The notes below the pieces were generated by a model. The model had not been told where the DNA came from and searched no databases. It was given only the letters and a program-made list of their open reading frames with translations. From Methanooceanicella nereidis (GTDB taxonomy: Archaea; Halobacteriota; Methanocellia; Methanocellales; Methanocellaceae), in contig NZ_PGCK01000007.1 in NCBI RefSeq assembly GCF_021023085.1, forward strand, positions 124,001-188,000: 64,000 nucleotides of DNA, in the 5' to 3' direction. This document shows, one piece after another, positions 24,699-33,985 of this stretch (positions are counted from its first letter, which is position 1; each line of letters begins with the position of its first letter). The position numbers and the translations under genes are program-made.

Positions 24699-25463
24699 CT
24701 ATCGTTTTTTGCTCCTTTCGGTCATTTTCGTAAAAAACCTGCCTACGGCTACCGGGAACCTGTATGCGAGGAAAAGATATGCGGCGGTCTGGAAATTTGC
24801 TGCGACTACCGGCTTTTTCGACCTGATCTTTTTTGCCAGATCTGTGCCTATATCCGCAGGGTTCGCCATTGCCTCCTTCGGTATTCCCAGGGGAGAGGCC
24901 GACTTCGTGTCCGTTATAGGCGGATGCATCAGATCGACGCAGATGCCGTATTTTTCAAACTCCAGCGCCAGCGTCCTCGTCATAGCCTCAATGGCGCCTT
25001 TCGTGGACGCATAGCCATATATGCCTGAGAATCCGGTTATGCCCACACCTGAGCTCATGTTGTGTATTATACCGCTCTTCCTGGCTTTCATATGCGGAAG
25101 AACTGCCTCTATCATACGGATATACCCGAAGTAATTTACTTCAAACTCTTTCTTTGTTTCCTCCACGGACTTTTCTTCAAATGGCTTGAAGACGGCGATG
25201 CATGCATTATTGACGAGTATGTCTATCCTTCCCCATTTTCCCATTACTGCGTCAACAGCTTCTTTTACTTCCTTGTCCGATGTTACGTCACATTTCCGGA
25301 ACAGCAGGCTGTCACTATGATCCGACATAAGCTGGGACAGGTTCTCGGCAAAAAGATCAAAGACCGCTACATTATACCCATCCTTCAATAATGATGATGC
25401 CATATGGAACCCTATGCCGTTATTCCCGCCGGTGATGATCACTACCTCATTGCCACTGCTCAT
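24699..25463 (-). CDS. Short-chain dehydrogenase/reductase (SDR)
   Basis: A 254-residue Rossmann oxidoreductase. ITGGNNGIGFHMA is the TGxxxGIG nucleotide loop (residues ~10-22), VNNAC is the NNAG-type strand, the catalytic Ser is in NMSSGVGITG, and YGYASTKGAIEA is the YxxxK pair. The ~20 C-terminal residues are hydrophobic and basic, possibly a membrane-associating tail (FLAYRFPVAVGRFFTKM), as in 3-ketosphinganine reductase-like SDRs. Substrate not deducible. ATG start. The small helical gene at 25508-25732 ends 44 bp upstream and may share the transcript. Confidence 0.9.
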   Translation of the reverse strand: MSSGNEVVIITGGNNGIGFHMASSLLKDGYNVAVFDLFAENLSQLMSDHSDSLLFRKCDVTSDKEVKEAVDAVMGKWGRIDILVNNACIAVFKPFEEKSVEETKKEFEVNYFGYIRMIEAVLPHMKARKSGIIHNMSSGVGITGFSGIYGYASTKGAIEAMTRTLALEFEKYGICVDLMHPPITDTKSASPLGIPKEAMANPADIGTDLAKKIRSKKPVVAANFQTAAYLFLAYRFPVAVGRFFTKMTERSKKR

Positions 25464-25507
25464 ATGTTTTCCGCCATGTATCGGTATTAAAGAAAATGTC
25501 CGTAGCC

Positions 25508-25732
25508 TTATAACTTATTGTTCCTTTCCAGTTCCCTTATTCTCATCTCCATCTCGATGAGTATGTTCATCATAGCGGCCTCCGTATTATTGGGATGGTT
25601 CACGAGCGTCTCCTCGCGCCTGCCGGCAAGCTCATAGAGCAGATAATCAAATATCTCCCTGCGGCCTTTATCCAGCGTCATGCGATACCCTTCCCATTTG
25701 GATGCGGCTTTCATTAGCTTAAGTCCCGGCAT
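25508..25732 (-). CDS. Small helical protein, unknown
   Basis: 74 residues from the ATG at 25732, which has GAGGTGA five bases before it. A GTG three codons earlier overlaps that site and is less likely. Highly charged and predicted helical with a coiled-coil-like end (EMEMRIRELERNNK). No domain recognised. It lies upstream of the SDR gene on the same strand. A repeat cluster separates it from the DUF3006 gene. Confidence 0.6.
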   Translation of the reverse strand: MPGLKLMKAASKWEGYRMTLDKGRREIFDYLLYELAGRREETLVNHPNNTEAAMMNILIEMEMRIRELERNNKL

Positions 25733-25875
25733 ATTTTTCACCTCAAGCTTTACACTGGCAGGCGGGTAAATAAATGCGAAGAATAAGCGATTTGAAAATA
25801 ATTAGATGGGAAAGCAGTTTAAGGCTCTTGATAATGCTTTAATAAGTCTTCCTTTATTGTCTTACATTACTTTTT

Positions 25876-26100
25876 AATCATGAAGCGCACGAAGGCGAAC
25901 AAGGAACACGAAACTGCTAACCACGAAGCGCACGAAGGCGAACAAGGAACACGAAACTGCTAACCACGAAGCGCACGAAGGCGAACAAGGAACACAAAGG
26001 ACCTTTTTTAGAAGATGATCATATACTTAAAAAATTTGTGAACCTTATTCGCCTTCGTGCGCTTTGTGGTTGGAAGCCGTGTCCTTGGTTGCCATTGTGT
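25876..26100. repeat. Intergenic repeat cluster 2 (opposite orientation to clusters 1 and 3)
   Basis: Three direct units of (AACC)ACGAAGCGCACGAAGG start near 25876, 25919 and 25962 (43-bp period). They are followed by the AT-rich core GAAGATGATCATATACTTAA (26010-26029) and inverted units from about 26044. The core is the reverse complement of the core in cluster 1, so the whole element is inserted in the opposite direction. It occupies most of the 410-bp spacer 25742-26150; nothing else is seen there. Confidence 0.9.
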
Positions 26101-26150
26101 TCTAATTAGTAGAGCTTTAATGTCCTGATATAATACGTCCGGATAAATTT

Positions 26151-26414
26151 TTAGTCTTCTTTTTTTAGGTATGGATATCTCTCTTTAGGATATTTTTTAC
26201 TTTTTAGCTTGTCGAGGAGCTTCGAGACTCTCTCTTTAGCCTCCTCTGTGCTTTCTATGTCTATTGAAATGTCGATGTCTACGATGTCGCCTTCTTTACA
26301 GCCTTCCGGCATGATGGCCATTGGCAGGTCGAAGGATATACGCTCGTCTTCCCTTAATAAAAGGACCGCGAATTCGCATTCTATCCGGTCTATGGTAGCT
26401 TTCATTCTAAACAA
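26151..26414 (-). CDS. DUF3006 family protein
   Basis: 87 residues. KATIDRIECEFAVLLLREDE, LPMAIMPEGCKEGDIVDID and a charged helix ending in Lys-rich sequence match the DUF3006 pattern (IDRiE-x-AVLL, LPeG-x-x-GD). Genes of this family are commonly found beside ComEC-like metallo-beta-lactamase proteins, and here one lies divergently 130 bp away. Cytoplasmic, probably a small beta-barrel domain. The first codons contain ATG and a second ATG three codons on; either could be used. Confidence 0.8.
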   Translation of the reverse strand: MFRMKATIDRIECEFAVLLLREDERISFDLPMAIMPEGCKEGDIVDIDISIDIESTEEAKERVSKLLDKLKSKKYPKERYPYLKKED

Positions 26415-26544
26415 CTTTATTATGTTCCCATATATTTGAATTATTCCAAAAGGACTTCCGGATTATTTTGCATATATTTGGAATTTATTTTATACCAATA
26501 AAAATATTTATTCGCGTTTTTATAAATTAATAGTCGGTATATTC

Positions 26545-28026
26545 ATGAGCGTGACGAAAAAATCGCCTGTCCGTAAATATCATTGCTTCAGGCAGTTGAT
26601 CATGGTGTTCATCACCCTGGTCCTGTTAGCTACTTTATGTTTTAATATTTTAGGCGCGGCCCAAGATAACGCCAATGTCTACATAAGCTCAGTATGTTTT
26701 AACGCTCCCGGGAACGATATTACGAACCTTAACGGCGAATGGGTAAGGATCGTTAATACGGGTAAAGAACCCATACCGATGGAAGGCTGGAAACTGTCCG
26801 ACCAGGGAGAAAAGCATGTATACGCTTTTCCACCGTTTACGATAGGCCCTGAGACCACTATAACGGTCTATACGGGAAAAGGTCAGGATAGTGATCGCGA
26901 GCTATTCATGGGCTTTAGCGAGCCTGTCTGGAACAATGACGGCGATATCGCTACTCTGAAGGATAATTCTGGCAGCATCATCTCCCGTTATGATGATATT
27001 TCCGGCCTGCCTGCCGTGAGCCCGCTGTCTATACAGGCCACTCCGGCGGCATCACCTGCTGCAATAGATATGCAGGCTCCGCTATCGGAATTGTCAGTCC
27101 ATTTCATCGATGTCGGGCAGAGCGAATCGATATTACTTATTTCGGGCGACTGGACAATGCTTATAGACGGCGGCACAATCGACCAGGGTGAAAAAGTATC
27201 TGGCTATCTAAAAAGCCATGGCGTAAAAGATATTGACGTCCTTGTGGCCACTCACCCTCATTCGGACCATATCGGCGGCCTCATACAGGTGATGAATGAG
27301 TTTCCCGTAAAAATGGTACTCGATAGCGGACAGATACATACGACAAGGACATATGAGCAATTCCTGACACTCATAGACCAAAAGGACATTCCTTATGTAC
27401 AGGCTGAAAGAGGCCAAAAGTACATATTCGGGCAAAACCTGGAAGTCGAGGTCCTGAACCCGCCGTCGACATATATTGCCGATGACCTTAACGAGAATTC
27501 CGTAGTGCTAAAAGTGACGTTCGGGAACGTTAAGTTCTTGTTCACCGGGGATGCGGGCTTCGACGCTGAAAAGAACATGGCGGCATCCGGTGTCAGCCTC
27601 GATAGCGACGTTTTAAAGGTCGCGCATCATGGAAGCGCTTATGCTACCGGCGAGGCATTCCTTTCTAAAGTAACGCCTGCCGTCAGCGTCATCGAGGTCG
27701 GCGAGAATAATTATGGCCATCCCTCGCAGGAGACTCTTGACAGGCTGAATGCGGCAGGATCCAATGTGTACAGGACAGATCTTAATGGCGACATCGTCAT
27801 CACGACGGACGGCACGACCTATAAGGTCACTGATGAGTCCGGCGCTTCAACGATTTTCAGCACTGTTCCGGGAGAGCCTTCTCCTGTAACGCCTTCGCCT
27901 CTGACAGAGCGCATTCCGGGACTTGATAGGCTGGTATACATTATCGTGTTAGCGGCCTTGATAATACTGGCCATACTGGTCATCTACTGGATACTGCCCA
28001 AAAAGAGACGTAAGAGAAGAAAATGA
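26545..28026 (+). CDS. Secreted ComEC-like metallo-beta-lactamase with lamin-tail domain
   Basis: 493 residues, exported and membrane bound. An N-terminal hydrophobic signal (~16-38) is followed by a lamin-tail domain (~45-150: NGEWVRIVNTG, PMEGWKLSDQG). The metallo-beta-lactamase domain spans ~185-430, with HFIDVGQSESILL, THPHSDHIGG (HxHxDH), LFTGDAG and VAHHGS. A Pro/Thr linker, a C-terminal helix and KKRRKRRK follow. The catalytic half is like the ComEC/Rec2 C-terminal hydrolase, suggesting an extracellular nuclease or phosphodiesterase; the lamin tail may bind DNA. ATG start after an AT-rich promoter. Divergent from the DUF3006 gene, its usual genomic companion. Confidence 0.88.
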   Translation: MSVTKKSPVRKYHCFRQLIMVFITLVLLATLCFNILGAAQDNANVYISSVCFNAPGNDITNLNGEWVRIVNTGKEPIPMEGWKLSDQGEKHVYAFPPFTIGPETTITVYTGKGQDSDRELFMGFSEPVWNNDGDIATLKDNSGSIISRYDDISGLPAVSPLSIQATPAASPAAIDMQAPLSELSVHFIDVGQSESILLISGDWTMLIDGGTIDQGEKVSGYLKSHGVKDIDVLVATHPHSDHIGGLIQVMNEFPVKMVLDSGQIHTTRTYEQFLTLIDQKDIPYVQAERGQKYIFGQNLEVEVLNPPSTYIADDLNENSVVLKVTFGNVKFLFTGDAGFDAEKNMAASGVSLDSDVLKVAHHGSAYATGEAFLSKVTPAVSVIEVGENNYGHPSQETLDRLNAAGSNVYRTDLNGDIVITTDGTTYKVTDESGASTIFSTVPGEPSPVTPSPLTERIPGLDRLVYIIVLAALIILAILVIYWILPKKRRKRRK

Positions 28027-28128
28027 TCTTTAATATCTGATCCTATTTTTTATGGCCTTTCACCATAATATTAAAATAAGTCGTTCTCTATTATCTTTTA
28101 ATTTATTAATAGAGGAAGGCCTGCTCAC

Positions 28129-29418
28129 ATGTTCGACCAGTCGCTTATCGAAGGACTAGTGTCTCAAAATAATTATTACAGGGACCAGAAAGAGGTACGG
28201 GAATTGCGAAATAAGGCGATCCGGATGTCCCACAAGCATCATTTTGAGAACAATGCTTTTTACAGAAAGTTCTGTAAAGCAAAAGGGATCACAGAAGAAG
28301 TTTCGCCAAAAGATTTTCATGACCTGCTCGTACCTGACGGCGTCTTTAAGTCCTATGAGCTGGAAAATCCTGAGAAAGAGCCTTTAAAGTTCAAGAAATG
28401 GGTCGACGGCATTGCCTCTATAAAAACCGATTTTATCCCTAAAAAGACAAATAGCCTTGAAGAGATGCTGGAAGAGTACGACAGGAACGGGATGTTCCTC
28501 GGATATAGCAGCGGAACTTCGGGAAAACTGACATTCCTCCCCAGGGATGGATTTACCAGGTCAATGATAGTAAGGTCGTACGTCGAAGCCGTTGACGCTA
28601 CGGTCAAGATCAATAAGGGAAAGGACCATTTTGTGCTCGGTATACCCGGAAAGACTTTCCTTCAGGTCGGGTTCAACGGGCGTACTACGGCAGAGGACCT
28701 TTCCCCCGGTAATATTTTTTTTGCGATGAAAGAGCTAAAGTCGGACATCGTTAGGATAAGGATGAGAGGCCCCCGAAGTCCGAAAGAATATGCGATGAAC
28801 GAATTGATAAAAAGGATGATGCCGGGAATGGAAAATAATGCGGTGAGCGGTCTTGCCGGCGAGCTTTTAAAGAGAAAAAACGAACGCGTAATATTCATGG
28901 CACCGCCATTCCTGATAGTCAATACGGCTAGATACGTCCTCGATAACGGCCTTGACGCAAAATTATCCCAGGACAGCATACTGGCGTCTACAGGAGGATT
29001 CAAGGGCAGAAAGGTCACGAGCAGGGACGATATGAACAGGCTCATTAAAGAGGCCTTTGGCGTGGATGAGAACCGCTATATTGACCTCTATGGCATGACC
29101 GAGTCCAATTCCATCATGGTCGAATGTATGGAAGGGAATAACAAACACATTCCACCATGGATGGAAGTCGTACTATTTGACGATCATATGGAGCCCATAG
29201 AGCCGAAGGGTAAAGTTACCGGCTATTATGGTTTCCTGGAAGCTTCCAGCAGGTCTTTCCCCGGGTTCATAATGACAGGGGATAAGATAACGGTGGACTA
29301 TGACGGATGCAGCGCATGTGATAAGAAGACTCCAGTGGTCTCCGGTATCGGAAGGGCGCCGTTGACGGAAGGCAGAGGGTGTGCAGGGGTCCTGTCAAAG
29401 ACGGTGGGTGGCGCATAA
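28129..29418 (+). CDS. luxE: LuxE-like acyl-protein synthetase
   Basis: A 429-residue member of the ANL-superfamily branch that includes LuxE, which activates fatty acids as acyl-AMP and passes them to a reductase. FLGYSSGTSGKLTFLPRD (~123-140) is the phosphate-binding loop, DLYGMTESNSIMVE the A5-type motif, and MTGDKITVD the adenylate-binding Asp region. A short C-terminal domain (about 50 residues with two Cys in GCSACDKK) follows. The stop TAA shares its last A with the LuxC ATG, so the two are translationally coupled. ATG start. Fatty-acid or aryl-acid substrate cannot be told from sequence. Confidence 0.88.
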   Translation: MFDQSLIEGLVSQNNYYRDQKEVRELRNKAIRMSHKHHFENNAFYRKFCKAKGITEEVSPKDFHDLLVPDGVFKSYELENPEKEPLKFKKWVDGIASIKTDFIPKKTNSLEEMLEEYDRNGMFLGYSSGTSGKLTFLPRDGFTRSMIVRSYVEAVDATVKINKGKDHFVLGIPGKTFLQVGFNGRTTAEDLSPGNIFFAMKELKSDIVRIRMRGPRSPKEYAMNELIKRMMPGMENNAVSGLAGELLKRKNERVIFMAPPFLIVNTARYVLDNGLDAKLSQDSILASTGGFKGRKVTSRDDMNRLIKEAFGVDENRYIDLYGMTESNSIMVECMEGNNKHIPPWMEVVLFDDHMEPIEPKGKVTGYYGFLEASSRSFPGFIMTGDKITVDYDGCSACDKKTPVVSGIGRAPLTEGRGCAGVLSKTVGGA

Positions 29419-30983
29419 TGGTAAAAGAGTTCAAAGGTTACTATCTCCCCGGTTCTCTCGAAGATGTTGAAAAGAGCCTGGAAATCGAGGAAAGAAAGCT
29501 CGAGGACGCCGTGATACTTGTCCCAAGGGTAAATCCCGAACAAATAAAGAAAATTGTTAGCGGGTTGAAAGAAAACCGGGAAAAAATATCCGCTATGTCC
29601 GCTGAGGAGATAGCTGATATCTACGATAATGTATCTCAAAAATGGAAGAATAACGACTACGATAAAAAGAAGGCCGCTCTGCAGTATTTGCCCGAGCTTA
29701 CAGGCCTTTCGCCGGAACTGATAGAATATTTCCAGTTCAGGTCGATATATAAGATCAATAACAAGACCATAAAATTCCTGTCAGATCTCAAGCTTAATGA
29801 GGATATTTTTAAGGATTTTGTGAACATTAAGCCGACAGACACTTATTTACGGGCATATGCCGGCATGTTCGATAAGCTTAATCTTAAAAAATATGCGGAG
29901 AATAAAAAGGACATAAGGCTAGTGACTTACATCACTCCCTCAAATGTCCCCGGCTTTATCGAAAGCCTCGGGATATTCCTCGGCAATATCGTTAAAGCGT
30001 CAGTGCTAATAAAAACTCCTACCGTGCAGCCATTGTTCGCCCCGCTGTTCGCGGAATCGGTCTCGGAGGCCAGCCCCATCCTTGGTGAGACGATAACTGT
30101 CATTCCCTGGAAAGGCGGCGATGAAAAGATCGAAGACACTATCTTTAGAAATTCCGACGTAGTGAGCGTGGTCTCGGGCACAGATACCGCATTGTCCGTA
30201 AAGCAAAGGATAGACCGGCTAAATAAAGAGGGGTATAACATTAAAGGCTGCTACCACGGCGGAAAATTCGGCGTTGACCTGATCGCCGGGGAGATGGCCA
30301 CGAGGGAAGTCGCAGGGCTGGCTGCTATAGACGGCATAGGATATGAAGGGTATATGTGTGCTTCACCCGCCTTCGGTTTCTTTGTTGAGAAAGGGGGGAA
30401 GAACTCTCCGGAAAAGTTCGCGGAGATGATGGCGGAGGAAGGCGGAAAGATCGCTAAGGCCATACCTCAGAGAAATTATTTTAAAAAGCTTCGCGACAGG
30501 AAGATGGCGGAATTGATCGCCAGCGACGTCGATGGCTGTAAAATATTCACTTCGCCGGAACAGGATTTCGCGGTCCTGTATGAGCCAGTGCCGACATTAA
30601 AGTCAATAGGCCAGAACAGGCTGATACGTGTCATGCCGGTGGATCGTATTGAGGATATCATACCCAGGTTCATGCCATGGAAAGAATATTTGCAGACTGC
30701 CGGAATAGCCATACCCGACGATCGTTTACTTAAGATCGCCGATAAGATGGGTAAAGTGGGTTTCTCGAATCTCCGGATCGTCGGCACAGTACCTCTGCCC
30801 AGGCTGGGAGAAGCATGGGATGGTAATTTCCCGGTATATGAGTTCTATATTCCTGATTCCGTACACTGGGTATCCATTAATGCCGGGAACATGGAAAAAG
30901 AGATCACAGAGCTTCACAGGTTGAAAGAAAAACTGGTCGATAACGGTGTTTTCGGACTGGATGATCTTGTAAGCATGAATTAA
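29418..30983 (+). CDS. luxC: LuxC-like acyl-CoA/acyl-protein reductase
   Basis: 522 residues from the ATG at 29418, which overlaps the luxE stop (TAATG) and has GGTGGGTGG upstream. The frame is open 39 bases earlier but that part is luxE coding sequence. It belongs to the aldehyde-dehydrogenase-fold LuxC family that reduces activated acyl groups to aldehydes with NADPH: TYITPSNVPGFIESLG, LIKTPTVQPLFAPLFAES, VSVVSGTDTALS, and the catalytic Cys314 in GYMCASPAFGFF. LuxE plus LuxC form the fatty-acid reductase of luminous bacteria; here there is no LuxA/LuxB, so the aldehyde has another fate. Confidence 0.9.
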   Translation: MVKEFKGYYLPGSLEDVEKSLEIEERKLEDAVILVPRVNPEQIKKIVSGLKENREKISAMSAEEIADIYDNVSQKWKNNDYDKKKAALQYLPELTGLSPELIEYFQFRSIYKINNKTIKFLSDLKLNEDIFKDFVNIKPTDTYLRAYAGMFDKLNLKKYAENKKDIRLVTYITPSNVPGFIESLGIFLGNIVKASVLIKTPTVQPLFAPLFAESVSEASPILGETITVIPWKGGDEKIEDTIFRNSDVVSVVSGTDTALSVKQRIDRLNKEGYNIKGCYHGGKFGVDLIAGEMATREVAGLAAIDGIGYEGYMCASPAFGFFVEKGGKNSPEKFAEMMAEEGGKIAKAIPQRNYFKKLRDRKMAELIASDVDGCKIFTSPEQDFAVLYEPVPTLKSIGQNRLIRVMPVDRIEDIIPRFMPWKEYLQTAGIAIPDDRLLKIADKMGKVGFSNLRIVGTVPLPRLGEAWDGNFPVYEFYIPDSVHWVSINAGNMEKEITELHRLKEKLVDNGVFGLDDLVSMN

Positions 30984-31336
30984 TAAAAATTATTTTTAAT
31001 TTGTTTTAATCTTTTTTGCTAATCTTAAGCATATTATTTTTACATTAAATTTATTTTTTTATATAAAATTAAACATCATATTAAATTCTAATAAATTTTG
31101 ATGTTTAATATATTAATTAACTTGCATATAAAAAATTATTGATACATTATTTTCTATTTTTAATACAAAGTTTAACACAAATTTAATCAATATAATTGTA
31201 AAAGACTTTTATCTAATTGTTAAAAAATATATTTATTATTATAATGTCAAATTATCAAAAAATTAATTTTGAATGAAAAATTTTATGATGTATTATTATT
31301 AATTTACATATTGGAATATATCGGGGGGTATATTCA
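30984..31336. other. AT-rich spacer after luxC with an 11-bp stem
   Basis: No gene is seen. ATTAAACATCA (31068-31078) and TGATGTTTAAT (31099-31109) form a perfect 11-bp stem with a 20-base loop, 85 bp after the luxC stop, a possible transcript end. The remainder is more than 80 percent A+T and includes the promoter of the HEAT-repeat gene. Confidence 0.5.
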
Positions 31337-31702
31337 ATGAGCTTGCTAGATCTACTAAAAATATTCGAAGAACCAGACATACAAAAAATGGAAAATGAAA
31401 ACGATGTGGAGGGACTATTAAATCTCATAAAGACCAAAAGAATAAGTCCCTTAAGAGTAAAGATCACCCAGGCCTTAATAAATATAGGGGAACCTGCGGT
31501 AGATCCTTTGATCAATGCCCTCGACGATAAAAAGTGGGAAGTCCGGGCATATGCAGCCGAAGTTCTCGGCCAGATCGGAAGTAAAAAGGCACTTGACGCA
31601 TTAAACAAAAAACTTGAAGATGATAATTATATCGTCAGCGAGACAGCGCGCGAAAGCATATGGCATATAAATAAATGTGCTACAGTGGTGGATATTTTTT
31701 AA
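31337..31702 (+). CDS. HEAT-repeat protein
   Basis: 121 residues with about two clear HEAT/PBS-lyase-type repeats in the centre: RVKITQALINIGEPAVDPLI and VRAYAAEVLGQIGSKKALDAL, each a helix pair with the (A/V)R-x-x-A-x-x-x-LG/IG pattern. Likely a small scaffold or partner-binding protein. The ATG start has a strong GGGGGG ribosome binding site. It is convergent with the next gene, 21 bp between stops. No partner is evident. Confidence 0.78.
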   Translation: MSLLDLLKIFEEPDIQKMENENDVEGLLNLIKTKRISPLRVKITQALINIGEPAVDPLINALDDKKWEVRAYAAEVLGQIGSKKALDALNKKLEDDNYIVSETARESIWHINKCATVVDIF

Positions 31703-31723
31703 TATCCCCATTTCATGCATTTA

Positions 31724-32155
31724 TTAATCTATTTTTATTATCATGTTCTTGATCAACTGGTTTGAGTAATCGTTGAAGAGTATAATGCCTTCATGCATTA
31801 ACATTATCGCATTTTCCATGTTGTTATTGCCTTCCAGTTTGATGTCTTTGCTTATCGGGTCAAGATATGTTTTAGGATTGTTGTATTTCCCCATCTTTAT
31901 TTTACCGATCCAGGCCTCGATATTTTCAAATAGCTTACTTAATTCCTCATCTTTAGTCCTTTTATCGCCAAGGAAATTATTTGTGACAAGATAGAGGATA
32001 ATAAAATTCTTGTAAAATTTACGGAACTCGTTAATTGCCTGTGACGGGTTGTTGATTAAATTATCATCAAGGTCGACAGCGTATTTTATCGTATCCGTGT
32101 AATTTGTATATATGAAAGTCCGGAGTATGTCCGGATTATTCGATTCAGTAGACAC
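31724..32155 (-). CDS. Hypothetical protein, helical
   Basis: 143 residues starting at GTG, preceded by GCGGGGG eleven bases upstream. Predominantly helical with many Asn, Asp and Ile; no membrane segment, no recognised motif. It is convergent with the HEAT-repeat gene and divergent from the CNNM gene across a long spacer. Codon use looks like its neighbours', so it is probably a real gene, but no function can be offered. Confidence 0.6.
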   Translation of the reverse strand: MSTESNNPDILRTFIYTNYTDTIKYAVDLDDNLINNPSQAINEFRKFYKNFIILYLVTNNFLGDKRTKDEELSKLFENIEAWIGKIKMGKYNNPKTYLDPISKDIKLEGNNNMENAIMLMHEGIILFNDYSNQLIKNMIIKID

Positions 32156-32678
32156 TCAATACCCCCGCATTTAATAAGCGATTCAGGGGTTATTTATTCT
32201 CTGATGATAAGAATTTTACGTTAGAGCGTGATATATCGAAAAAATTATATTTTAAGTTTTACAAATATTCGGATTAAATATATTAATAGGAAAAATTAGG
32301 TTTATATTGATACCACAATTACTTAATTGATCTTAACATACGGTCTCACAATTCTAATCGACTATCTACCTGAGTGGCTTATTGTATATTATCAATAGAA
32401 ATTATTAGTAAACCCTGCTCATTATGCAAATTCTTTACTGACGGTGGTTTAGAAAATGCTCGCATAATAATAGTTTATAAAACTGATACATACAATATTG
32501 ATCTGATCAAAACCCCTTATTAGATTATTAGGGAAAAAATTTATATAATACGGATATAATTGTTGATGCAACAAACTGATAGGAATAAAGATCATAGTGA
32601 TTAGTGATATCATATTATCTAAAAGCATTTTATCAAAAGCTCTAACGTATTATTGATATCTTGTAGGATGGATATAAT
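32156..32678. other. AT-rich 520-bp spacer upstream of the CNNM/CorC gene
   Basis: No open frame of credible length on either strand. The only symmetry noted is ATTATGC/GCATAAT (32421-32427 and 32462-32468, 34-base loop). TATA-like stretches (TTTATATAAT near 32540) suggest the promoter of the plus-strand gene and a leader of 100 bases or more. Nothing diagnostic of a known riboswitch was recognised. Confidence 0.4.
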
Positions 32679-33959
32679 TTGGATTTTGGTATAACCCTTC
32701 AACTGATATTGTTGGGAATTCTTTTGTTATTGTCAGGGTTCTTTTCATCGTCTGAAACCGCCCTTACGTCAATTAATAAAATTCGTCTCAGGCATATGGT
32801 GGACGAGAAGGTAAAAAACGCGGACCGCATTCAAAAATTACTGGAAGAGCCCGGTAAACTGTTAAGCACCATACTGATAGGCAACAATATAGTCAATATC
32901 AGCGCTTCAGCCCTGGCCACATCCCTTGCCATAGAGTTCTTTGGTGATACGGGCGTAGGCATCGCCATGGGAGTAATGACGCTGCTCGTACTCGTGTTTG
33001 GCGAAATAACTCCTAAAGCGCTTGCGATACAATATTCTGAAAAAATATCGCTGCTGGTGATAAAGCCCGTATCTATCATAGTCTGGGTACTTAGCCCGAT
33101 AGTGGCAATATTCAACTACGGTACGAACGGATTGATCAACCTTCTTGGCGGAAAGAGGGATAAAAACGCTCCGATAATCACTGAAGAAGAGCTCAAGACG
33201 CTGGTAAATGTCAGCCATGAAGAAGGAGTGCTTGAGGTCGATGAAAAAAGCATGATTCAAAATGTCTTCGAATTTGGCGACCTTCATGTAAAAGACGTCA
33301 TGATCCAGAGAACGGATATAGTGGCTATCAATATCAATTCCACATTCGATGAAGTTACCGAGATACTGAAGACTGAACAATACTCGCGTTATCCCATCTA
33401 CAAGCAAAGAATGGATAATATCGTAGGTATCCTGAACGTAAAGGACTTCTTTTTCTCAAAGGAATCAAAGGAGACTTTCGATATTAAAAAATATATGAGG
33501 AAGCCCTACTATACTTTCGAGTTCAAGAAAATATCCGAAGTATTCAGCGATATGAAAAAGTTCAGGGTACACATGGCCGTAGTGCTGGATGAATACGGCG
33601 GCACCGCAGGAATTGTGACGATAGAGGACCTGATTGAAGAGATCGTGGGCGAGATCCAGGATGAGTACGATATTCAGGTGAACGAGATAGAGGAGATAAA
33701 AGAGGGCGAATATCTCGTCGACGGCAGCACCAAGATAGACACTTTCAATGAGATACTGAACGTCAATATCGAGTCGGAATACTATGATTCCATAGGCGGG
33801 TACCTCATCGGCGAGTTCGGAAGGCTGCCTCAGGCTGGAGAAAAGTTAGAAAAGGAAAATATTGTCTTTACGGTCGAAGGCGTCGATAAGAACAGGATCA
33901 AAAAAGTGAGAATAATTCTGGGCGCGGGCTCGGAACCGGTTGCGGCGGAAGCGGAATGA
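32679..33959 (+). CDS. CNNM/CorC-HlyC family transporter-like protein (DUF21-CBS-CorC_HlyC)
   Basis: 426 residues. The DUF21 membrane domain (~1-190) has four hydrophobic segments and GFFSSSETALTSINKIRLRHM and FGEITPKALA. Two CBS domains (~205-335: VMIQRTDIVAIN, YSRYPIYK, HMAVVLDEYGGTAGIVTIED) and a C-terminal CorC_HlyC domain (~350-420: EYLVDGSTKIDTFNE, YDSIGGYLIGEFGRLP) follow. Family members move or sense Mg2+ and related cations, with the CBS pair binding adenine nucleotides. TTG start with GGATGGATAT upstream; the N-terminus MDFGITLQ runs straight into the first helix, which supports it. Confidence 0.9.
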   Translation: MDFGITLQLILLGILLLLSGFFSSSETALTSINKIRLRHMVDEKVKNADRIQKLLEEPGKLLSTILIGNNIVNISASALATSLAIEFFGDTGVGIAMGVMTLLVLVFGEITPKALAIQYSEKISLLVIKPVSIIVWVLSPIVAIFNYGTNGLINLLGGKRDKNAPIITEEELKTLVNVSHEEGVLEVDEKSMIQNVFEFGDLHVKDVMIQRTDIVAININSTFDEVTEILKTEQYSRYPIYKQRMDNIVGILNVKDFFFSKESKETFDIKKYMRKPYYTFEFKKISEVFSDMKKFRVHMAVVLDEYGGTAGIVTIEDLIEEIVGEIQDEYDIQVNEIEEIKEGEYLVDGSTKIDTFNEILNVNIESEYYDSIGGYLIGEFGRLPQAGEKLEKENIVFTVEGVDKNRIKKVRIILGAGSEPVAAEAE

Positions 33960-33985
33960 TCCTGTAATAATTTAACTGAGGAACA

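Noticed and set aside
32421-32468. Riboswitch-like element in the leader of the CNNM/CorC gene (Mg2+ sensing)
   Set aside because: Only a 7-bp stem with a 34-base loop is seen; no conserved riboswitch core was recognised.
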